Part shown: positions 5,096 through 10,186 of the stretch, piece by piece
Position numbering within the stretch: the stretch's first letter is position 1
Layout of the letters: each line of letters starts with the position of its first letter
Assembly: GCA_945877885.1 (NCBI GenBank)
Contig: CAMCSI010000034.1
Coordinates: forward strand, 1-10,186
Source: Chlamydia trachomatis
GTDB taxonomy: Bacteria > Chlamydiota > Chlamydiia > Chlamydiales > 2-12-FULL-49-11
DNA length: 10,186 bases
Direction: 5' to 3'
Notes under the pieces: model-generated
The model's database searches: none
Told to the model about the DNA's origin: nothing
Seen by the model: only the letters and a program-made list of their open reading frames with translations
Program-made: the position numbers and the translations under genes

Positions 5096-6418
5096 ATTGT
5101 AGCCATTGCAACGCCCCCTGGAGTTGGGGCATTATCTATAATTCGCTTTTCTGGGAAAGGGACCATAGATCTTGTAAACTCATTTTTTTCATCAAATGTT
5201 CTCTCCTTTTCCACCCATAGCGCCCATTTTGGAAAAGTTTTAGACCTAGATGGCTCCGTGATTGATGAGGTAATTCTATTAACCATGCTGGATAAAAAAT
5301 CTTTTACTGGCGAAGATAGTATAGAAATTATTTGTCATGGCTCTCCCTTAATTACGCAAAAAATTCTCAGAAGAGCCTTGGTAGCTGGCGCACGTGCTGC
5401 AGATGCAGGAGAATTTTCGAAAAGAGCCTACTTTAATGGTAAAATGGATCTTCTTCAAGCAGAGGCTATTAAAGAATTAATCCATGCAAAAAATGAGCGT
5501 GCTTTGAAAGAAGCCTCCAAACAATTGGGTGGATCATTATCTATCTACATCAAAGATTTACAACAGTGTTTTATCGATCTGCTAGCCATTATTGAAGTGC
5601 ATATTGATTATCCTGAAGAAGGAATTGAAGAGGCAACAAAAGCTGAGTTGCTCTCAATGCTTCATGATACTCATCTTAAATTAACAAAACTTATCTCCAC
5701 TTTTCATGATGGGAGTAAACTCTCTTGCGGTCATAAAATTGCCATAATTGGGGCCCCTAATGCAGGAAAGTCCTCTTTACTTAATGCACTTTTAGAAGAA
5801 GATAGAGCCATCGTGACAGATATTGCTGGAACTACAAGAGATACTATTGAAGAAGAGATCACCATTGATGGATATACCTTTAAATTTATCGATACAGCAG
5901 GGATCCGTGAGTCGGTCGATATTATTGAGCAAATTGGGATTGAAAAGAGTTTAGCTGCAAAAGATGCAAGTGATCTTGTCATCCTTTTGATCGATCTTTC
6001 CGCACCTATTTCCCCTTTCATAGAAACATACCATTTAGAAATAAAAAATGCTTTGGTGGTCTATAATAAAACAGACCTTGTAGAACGCTCCAATCCAATT
6101 AATGCGCAAAATCCGATCTACATTTCGGCTAAAGAAAAAAATGGCTTAAATGGGCTAAAAAAGGCCCTGATCGAAAAAGTAGATTTTGATCAAAAAGATG
6201 AAACTCCAATACTCACCAAAGAAAGACATTATCACTGCCTTTGTGAGGCTTTACTTTCGCTTGAAAAGGTCTTAACTGGAATTCAATCAAATCTTTCTGT
6301 AGACTTAATTTCTTTCGACCTTCGAGAGGGGCTTGAGAAACTTTCTGAAGTAATTGGGATCAATGTCACTGAAGAAATACTCGGGGGAATCTTCTCTAAA
6401 TTTTGCGTAGGAAAATAG
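5084..6418 (+). CDS. mnmE: tRNA uridine-5-carboxymethylaminomethyl(34) synthesis GTPase MnmE
   Basis: MnmE (TrmE/ThdF), together with MnmG, installs the cmnm5 group on wobble uridine of certain tRNAs using a formyl-tetrahydrofolate-derived one-carbon unit. The 444-residue protein is full length. It has an N-terminal tetrahydrofolate-binding domain (DVIVAIATPPGVGALSIIR; AGEFSKRAYFNGKMDLLQAEA at about 108-128) and a Ras-like G domain inserted in a helical domain: G1 GAPNAGKS (223-230), G2 region DIAGTTRD (246-253), G3 DTAG (270-273), G4 NKTD (328-331), SAK (348-350). The catalytic C-terminal FCVGK (440-444) replaces the commoner FCIGK. No clear Shine-Dalgarno sequence precedes the ATG. Its first 12 bases and the upstream spacer are inside the right direct repeat, so its promoter region has been separated from ruvA by the abiE cassette. 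nth overlaps its 3' end by 16 bases. Confidence 0.95.
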   Translation: MNDVIVAIATPPGVGALSIIRFSGKGTIDLVNSFFSSNVLSFSTHSAHFGKVLDLDGSVIDEVILLTMLDKKSFTGEDSIEIICHGSPLITQKILRRALVAGARAADAGEFSKRAYFNGKMDLLQAEAIKELIHAKNERALKEASKQLGGSLSIYIKDLQQCFIDLLAIIEVHIDYPEEGIEEATKAELLSMLHDTHLKLTKLISTFHDGSKLSCGHKIAIIGAPNAGKSSLLNALLEEDRAIVTDIAGTTRDTIEEEITIDGYTFKFIDTAGIRESVDIIEQIGIEKSLAAKDASDLVILLIDLSAPISPFIETYHLEIKNALVVYNKTDLVERSNPINAQNPIYISAKEKNGLNGLKKALIEKVDFDQKDETPILTKERHYHCLCEALLSLEKVLTGIQSNLSVDLISFDLREGLEKLSEVIGINVTEEILGGIFSKFCVGK

Positions 6419-7032
6419 AAACTATTATCAAGATACTTGAAAAGTATTACCCTGCTCCTGCTATCCCCTTAGATCATAAAGATCCTTACACACTTTTGAT
6501 CGCAGTCCTACTTTCTGCTCAGTGCACTGATAAACAAGTAAACATTGTTACGAAGGATTTATTTTTTAAAGCAGATAGCCCAGAAAAAATGATCTTATTA
6601 TCTTTGCCGGAAATTGAAACCTGCATTAAATCGTGCGGTCTTTTTCGCCTTAAAGCAAAGGCTATTTTTGCGCTATCTCATTTACTCATCGAAAAATTTA
6701 AGGCAAAAGTGCCAAATACAATGAAAGATCTTGAATCTTTACCTGGGGTGGGTCACAAAACCGCCTCCGTAGTTCTCATTCAGGCATTTAACATTGCTGC
6801 ATTTCCAGTAGATACCCATATCCACCGTGCAGCAAAGCGTTGGGGACTTTCAGATGGATCAAGTGTGGAAAAAACAGAAAAAGACTTAAAAAACTTATTT
6901 CCGGAAAAATTATGGAGCAAACTCCATTTACAAATCATTTATTACTGCAGAGAGTTTTGCAGCGCAAAAAACCATGTGATAGCAAATTGCAAACTTTGCA
7001 AGGAATGTAATAGTACAAATAACTATAAATAA
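6403..7032 (+). CDS. nth: Endonuclease III (DNA glycosylase/AP lyase), TTG start
   Basis: Nth removes oxidised pyrimidines and nicks at abasic sites in base excision repair. The 209-residue protein has the LLIAVLLSAQCTDKQVN segment (31-47), the helix-hairpin-helix LPGVGHKTASVV (113-124) with catalytic K119, and the VDTHIHR loop with catalytic D137 (equivalent to K120 and D138 of E. coli). The C-terminal cysteine loop is atypical: C186-X9-C196-X2-C199-X2-C202, plus C182, instead of the usual C-X6-C-X2-C-X5-C that holds a 4Fe-4S cluster. An in-frame stop at 6397-6399 leaves TTG (6403) as the only sensible start. A GGGGGAA stretch at 6383-6389, inside the end of mnmE, may serve as a distant ribosome-binding site. 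The 16-base overlap with mnmE implies coupled expression. Confidence 0.92.
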   Translation: MRRKIETIIKILEKYYPAPAIPLDHKDPYTLLIAVLLSAQCTDKQVNIVTKDLFFKADSPEKMILLSLPEIETCIKSCGLFRLKAKAIFALSHLLIEKFKAKVPNTMKDLESLPGVGHKTASVVLIQAFNIAAFPVDTHIHRAAKRWGLSDGSSVEKTEKDLKNLFPEKLWSKLHLQIIYYCREFCSAKNHVIANCKLCKECNSTNNYK

Positions 7033-7058
7033 ATGATAAAATTTTATACCATAGCTGC

Positions 7059-7955
7059 ATGAATGATAAACATACAGTAGAAGTCTTTGACTTTGAAAAA
7101 AAACAGCTCCTAAAAGAGAGGATCCCTGCAGAGGATTTACTACGCTTTATGTATCATAATGAAACTTTTTCAGCTCTTACTTTACGCTATGCCCTTTCCA
7201 AAAATTCATTTATTTCTTCTATCGTCGGCTACTGGATGAGTCTTTCTCTAACAAAAAATAGCATTGATCCATTTATCAAAAAGCATGGAATAAAAAAGGA
7301 AGATTTTGAAAAAACCTCCTTTAAAAGTTTCAATGATTTCTTCACAAGAAAATTAACTAAGCACTCAAGACCAATTTCCGAAGATTCAGTAATTATTCCT
7401 TGTGATGGCAGACATTTATTTTACCAAGATCTTTCTCAAGCAAGTTCGTTTTACGTCAAAGGTCAATGTCTGTCCATTGCCAAATTGATCAAGGATGATA
7501 ATCTGGCTAGTTTATATAGCAAAGGGTCTATGATCATCTCTAGACTTGCCCCTGCTGACTATCATCGATTTCATTTTCCTGCAGATGCTATCTTGAGCAG
7601 TGTCACCCATATTGATGGCGCTTTGTATTCAGTAAACCCTTTGGCGCTAAGAAAAATGATCAAAAATTTGACTGAAAATAAACGTATGATCGTACATATG
7701 ATCTCTAAAATTCATGGAAATATTCTTCAAGTAATCATTGGCGCAACAAATGTTGGAAGCATTAATCTTACTGCTGAGGTGGGAAAAGAGTATAAAAAAG
7801 GAGATGAGTTAGGGTTCTTTTCCTTTGGAGGCTCAATGATTATCACCCTATTTCAAGCAAAATCTGTGCAAATAGACAAACAATTTATCCATCACACACA
7901 AAATTTAACAGAAATTCTATTAAAAATGGGAACCTCCCTTACCTGTTGTGAATAA
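7059..7955 (+). CDS. psd: Phosphatidylserine decarboxylase proenzyme
   Basis: This membrane-associated enzyme converts phosphatidylserine to phosphatidylethanolamine and self-cleaves to form a pyruvoyl cofactor. The 298-residue protein contains SFNDFFTRKL (90-99), the IPCDGR acidic element (D116), LAPADYHRFHFPADA (163-177) with the catalytic-region histidines H169 and H172, and FGGSM (256-260). Self-cleavage would occur between G258 and S259, so S259 becomes the pyruvoyl group and the alpha chain is the last 40 residues. The length and motif order fit the chlamydial PSD form, which is related to the eukaryotic/Clostridium-like group. It starts 26 bases after nth. No Shine-Dalgarno sequence is evident. 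The next gene overlaps its 3' end by 8 bases. Linkage to PAP2 genes suggests a phospholipid-metabolism cluster. Confidence 0.93.
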   Translation: MNDKHTVEVFDFEKKQLLKERIPAEDLLRFMYHNETFSALTLRYALSKNSFISSIVGYWMSLSLTKNSIDPFIKKHGIKKEDFEKTSFKSFNDFFTRKLTKHSRPISEDSVIIPCDGRHLFYQDLSQASSFYVKGQCLSIAKLIKDDNLASLYSKGSMIISRLAPADYHRFHFPADAILSSVTHIDGALYSVNPLALRKMIKNLTENKRMIVHMISKIHGNILQVIIGATNVGSINLTAEVGKEYKKGDELGFFSFGGSMIITLFQAKSVQIDKQFIHHTQNLTEILLKMGTSLTCCE

Positions 7956-8664
7956 AGTCTTTTTTTTTTCGATTTTTACTTTCTTTTCCTTATTTTGTGA
8001 CCATACTCTGATTAAAGATGCGAAAAATTTTTACTCCATAGATACTTATGCGATCCTGCTAAAAGCGATGATCCCTGCTGCATTTATGGCAAACTCCCCC
8101 ATTGATGCTGAAATTTCTCACTTTTACGAAACAACTATTAGATCTACTGCAACCGATGATGTATCAAAAGTGGTGAAAATATTTGGTAGTAAAAGACCTC
8201 TTTTAGCAGCTTTACTAAGTATCTATGGAGTAGGCAGTTTAACAAGCAATACAAAAATAGGGTATATACTATTACAATTTTCAGAAAATAGCTTAAGATC
8301 CATCATTGTAGGTCTTCCCACCTTAATTTTAGGACAAAATCTATTAGGGGCAGATAGACCTTATCAAAATACAGATTCTTATTACCACCCTTTTAGAAAT
8401 GATCATGGCGTAAGCGGACATACTTACATGGGCGCTATCCCGTTTATTACTGCGGCAAATCTTTCCACAAACAGTTGGTTAAAAGTTCTATTTTTTGGCG
8501 GATCCACTTTAACAGGTCTTTCTCGTCTCAATGATGCCTCTCACTATGCCTCACAAGTGTTATTAGGCTGGGTGCTTGCCTTTGCCTCATGCAATGCCAT
8601 TACAAAAACAAATAGATCTATTACAATAAGCGGAAATAAAGTCACTATTGGATATCTATTTTGA
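7948..8664 (+). CDS. Secreted PAP2-family phosphatase-like protein, first tandem copy (GTG start)
   Basis: The protein has 238 residues. A hydrophobic N-terminus (MNKVFFFSIFTFFSLFC) looks like a signal peptide. The PAP2 (phosphatidic acid phosphatase type 2) signature is present but altered: motif 1 (KX6RP) reads Q130...R137-P138; motif 2 is GVSGH (154-158, His158 intact); motif 3 (SRX5HX3D) reads S192-R193...H199...Q203, so the nucleophile His is kept but the Asp is Gln. Enzymes of this fold dephosphorylate lipid phosphates or isoprenoid pyrophosphates at the periplasmic face; the substrate is unknown here. Only GTG is available as start, because an in-frame stop lies at 7921-7923. The gene overlaps psd by 8 bases and the next gene by 4 (TTGA). 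A run of ten T residues (7960-7969) sits in codons 5-8. Confidence 0.75.
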   Translation: MNKVFFFSIFTFFSLFCDHTLIKDAKNFYSIDTYAILLKAMIPAAFMANSPIDAEISHFYETTIRSTATDDVSKVVKIFGSKRPLLAALLSIYGVGSLTSNTKIGYILLQFSENSLRSIIVGLPTLILGQNLLGADRPYQNTDSYYHPFRNDHGVSGHTYMGAIPFITAANLSTNSWLKVLFFGGSTLTGLSRLNDASHYASQVLLGWVLAFASCNAITKTNRSITISGNKVTIGYLF

Positions 8665-9377
8665 TCAGACTGCCTTTTCTCCTTTTATTCTTCAGCAAAC
8701 TTGTCGCTTTACCCTTTTTTGAAAGGGTTTCTGAAGATTTTAACTCCTATTTTAGAATAACCACCCTTTTAACTTTAGATATTGCATTTTCAATAGGAGG
8801 GGTGATGGCCAACACCCCTATTGATGAATCGTTACAACATTTCTACCAAACCCATATACGTTCCACTGATTCAGATGCATTTCTCACCTTCTGGAAGCAG
8901 TTTGGCCAAAATGAGATAGTTGCCGTTTATGCAGCTATTGGGATCGCCGGCCTAACGCTAAAAAACCCCTTTACTCAGCAGCTGTTTAATAAATGCTACC
9001 GCGCCTTTATTGTAGGCACCATCCCACTTTATGTTACACGCATATTAACTGGGGGCTCTCGCCCAACAGATGAAGGGGAAACCTCCCACTGGAAACCTTT
9101 TACAAAGCTTCATGGTGTTTCAGGTCATACCTACACGGGGGCAATCCTTTTTATTACCCTTGCTCAAATGACAAATAATTTTTTACTAAAATCGCTATTT
9201 TATGGAGCATCCACCCTGACGGGCATTTCTCGAATTAATAGTGATAAACATTATCCCTCACAAGTTCTTCTTGGTTGGATAATGGCATATGCAGCGTGCG
9301 ATGCGATTAATTATACTGATTCAAATTATCATTTGTCGATAAATGCGGGTAAGGTCTCTTTTGGATTTGAATTTTAA
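8661..9377 (+). CDS. Secreted PAP2-family phosphatase-like protein, second tandem copy (TTG start)
   Basis: This 238-residue protein is clearly paralogous to the preceding gene and equal in length. They share NTPID/NSPID, HFYQTHIRST/HFYETTIRST, PF...HGVSGHTY and HYPSQVLLGW/HYASQVLLGW. The N-terminal MIRLPFLLLFFSKLVALPFF is a probable signal peptide. PAP2 motifs: R127...R134-P135, SGH at 154-156, and S190-R191...H197...Q201, again with Gln in place of the final Asp. The C-terminus ends in a short alternating strand finishing in Phe (GKVSFGFEF), as does the first copy (GYLF), reminiscent of outer-membrane protein ends but unproven. TTG is the only start after an in-frame stop at 8637-8639, with a weak GGAT eight bases upstream. 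The start overlaps the previous stop as TTGA, so translation is probably coupled. A lipid phosphate phosphatase role beside psd is inferred. Confidence 0.75.
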   Translation: MIRLPFLLLFFSKLVALPFFERVSEDFNSYFRITTLLTLDIAFSIGGVMANTPIDESLQHFYQTHIRSTDSDAFLTFWKQFGQNEIVAVYAAIGIAGLTLKNPFTQQLFNKCYRAFIVGTIPLYVTRILTGGSRPTDEGETSHWKPFTKLHGVSGHTYTGAILFITLAQMTNNFLLKSLFYGASTLTGISRINSDKHYPSQVLLGWIMAYAACDAINYTDSNYHLSINAGKVSFGFEF

Positions 9378-9431
9378 TATAAAATATGTTACACTACTTA
9401 TTGATAAAAATAGAAAAAAGAAGGTGTATAA
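9367..9431 (+). promoter_or_regulatory. Possible secA promoter and ribosome-binding site
   Basis: The 54-base gap before secA is the largest break in the operon after psd. TTGAAT (9367-9372) and TACACT (9390-9395) are spaced by 17 bases and could be a weak promoter starting near 9402. A GAAGG Shine-Dalgarno sequence (9420-9424) lies 7 bases before the TTG start at 9432 and supports that start. A perfect TATAAT (9427-9432) overlaps the start codon and is probably coincidental. No terminator is visible after the PAP2 gene. Confidence 0.35.
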
Positions 9432-10186
9432 TTGCTACGTAAAATCTTTGGGTCAGCAAGCGAACGAGCCATTTCCCGCCATCAAAAACTTGTCAAACGT
9501 ATCAATTTACGTGACAATGAACTCGATCATTTAACAGATGAAGAACTTAAGAGTCAAACCTCTCTATTTAAAGCCCGTCTTCAGAGGGGAGAAACAGTTG
9601 ATGATCTTCTTGTCGATGCCTACGCTACGGTAAAAAATACTTGCAAAAGACTTTGTGGCAAAGAAGTCACTGTTTTAGGCCACACCCAAATTTGGAATAT
9701 GATCCCCTACGATGTGCAATTAACAGGGGCTATTGCGATGCATACAGGATCGATTGCAGAAATGCAAACTGGTGAAGGTAAAACTCTTACTTGCGTTATG
9801 CCTTTATATTTACATGCACTGACAGGTAAACCTGTTCACTTAGTAACCGTAAATGACTACTTAGCAGAACGTGATTGTATGTGGATTGGAGCTGTTTTTT
9901 CATTTCTTGGAATCACTGCCAAACCATTGCTTACAAAAGTTACACCGGATCAGAGGAAAGAGGTGTACGGTGCAGACATTGTCTATGGTACAGCTTCAGA
10001 ATTTGGATTTGACTACCTTCGTGATAACTCTATGATTGGAAATAAAGATCACATGGTGCAACGCGGCCATTATTTTGCTCTTGTGGATGAAATAGACTCC
10101 ATTCTTATTGATGAGGCAAGAACCCCTTTAATTATTTCTGGCCCTGCAGCAAGCTCTATCCAAATGTATGATGATCTAAAGGGCCC
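9432..10186 (+). CDS. secA: Preprotein translocase ATPase SecA, N-terminal fragment (TTG start)
   Basis: SecA is the ATP-driven motor that pushes preproteins through SecYEG. The visible 251 codons begin LLRKIFGSASERAI (first codon TTG), the conserved SecA N-terminus, and continue with LTDEELKSQT. The Walker A motif is MQTGEGKT (111-118), followed by TVNDYLAERD (139-148), the DIVYGTASEFGFDYLRDN region (182-199, where most SecA proteins have GTNNEFGFDYLRDN), Walker B VDEID (218-222) and IDEARTPLIISG (226-237). An in-frame TAA directly precedes the TTG, and the next Met is residue 90, so TTG must be used. It follows the second PAP2 gene by 54 bases. The preprotein cross-linking, second nucleotide-binding and C-terminal domains are beyond the right edge. 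Confidence 0.95.
   Translation, partial: MLRKIFGSASERAISRHQKLVKRINLRDNELDHLTDEELKSQTSLFKARLQRGETVDDLLVDAYATVKNTCKRLCGKEVTVLGHTQIWNMIPYDVQLTGAIAMHTGSIAEMQTGEGKTLTCVMPLYLHALTGKPVHLVTVNDYLAERDCMWIGAVFSFLGITAKPLLTKVTPDQRKEVYGADIVYGTASEFGFDYLRDNSMIGNKDHMVQRGHYFALVDEIDSILIDEARTPLIISGPAASSIQMYDDLKG

Noticed and set aside
7033..7060. Nine-codon mini-frame between nth and psd whose TGA overlaps the psd ATG
   Set aside because: Too short and without a ribosome-binding site or attenuator-like structure; most likely chance.
9343..9534. 63-codon plus-strand open frame
   Set aside because: It overlaps the end of the second PAP2 gene and the start of secA in a different frame and has no recognisable content.
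1..10186. CRISPR arrays, tRNA or rRNA genes
   Set aside because: No regularly spaced short repeats and no recognisable tRNA or rRNA segments were seen on either strand; the only long repeat is the ruvA-mnmE junction pair.

Overview
The window (10,186 bases, A+T-rich) most likely comes from a member of the phylum Chlamydiota outside the Chlamydia genus proper, i.e. an environmental or 'Chlamydia-like' lineage. The reasons are gene content and order. A gpsA gene lies directly after an AGX1-type UDP-sugar pyrophosphorylase, and mnmE, nth, psd and secA cluster together; as I remember it, these groupings match CT714/CT715 and CT697-CT701 of Chlamydia trachomatis. The extra glycosyltransferase-like domain, the tandem PAP2 proteins and the toxin-antitoxin cassette suggest a non-Chlamydiaceae relative. 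The assignment rests on recalled synteny and protein motifs, not on a search.

Left arm (1-1938, minus strand): the 5' end of gpsA, translationally coupled to an upstream 571-residue fusion of a GT9/heptosyltransferase-like domain and a UDP-GlcNAc-pyrophosphorylase-like domain. A 69-base divergent intergenic region (1939-2007) separates this from ruvC and ruvA on the plus strand. These encode the Holliday-junction nuclease and the RuvB-loading DNA-binding subunit; ruvB is not here.

Middle (2985-5095): an inserted cassette separates ruvA from mnmE. It carries a complete abiEi-abiEii toxin-antitoxin operon with a near-perfect operator/promoter palindrome, an IS256-family transposase relic on its left edge, and an internally deleted GNAT acetyltransferase relic on its right edge. 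The cassette is bracketed by direct copies, about 133 bp each, of the ruvA 3' end, the intergenic spacer and the first 12 bases of mnmE. ruvA is intact on the left and mnmE is intact on the right. Recombination between the copies would remove 1,978 bp and restore a plain ruvA-mnmE junction.

Right arm (5084-10186, plus strand): a tightly packed housekeeping run of mnmE (tRNA wobble-uridine modification), nth (endonuclease III), psd (phosphatidylserine decarboxylase), two tandem 238-residue secreted PAP2-type phosphatase-like proteins, and the 5' third of secA. Genes overlap or nearly touch. Four of them (nth, both PAP2 genes, secA) can only start at GTG or TTG. psd, the PAP2 pair and gpsA point to membrane-lipid metabolism, while secA is the preprotein translocase motor.
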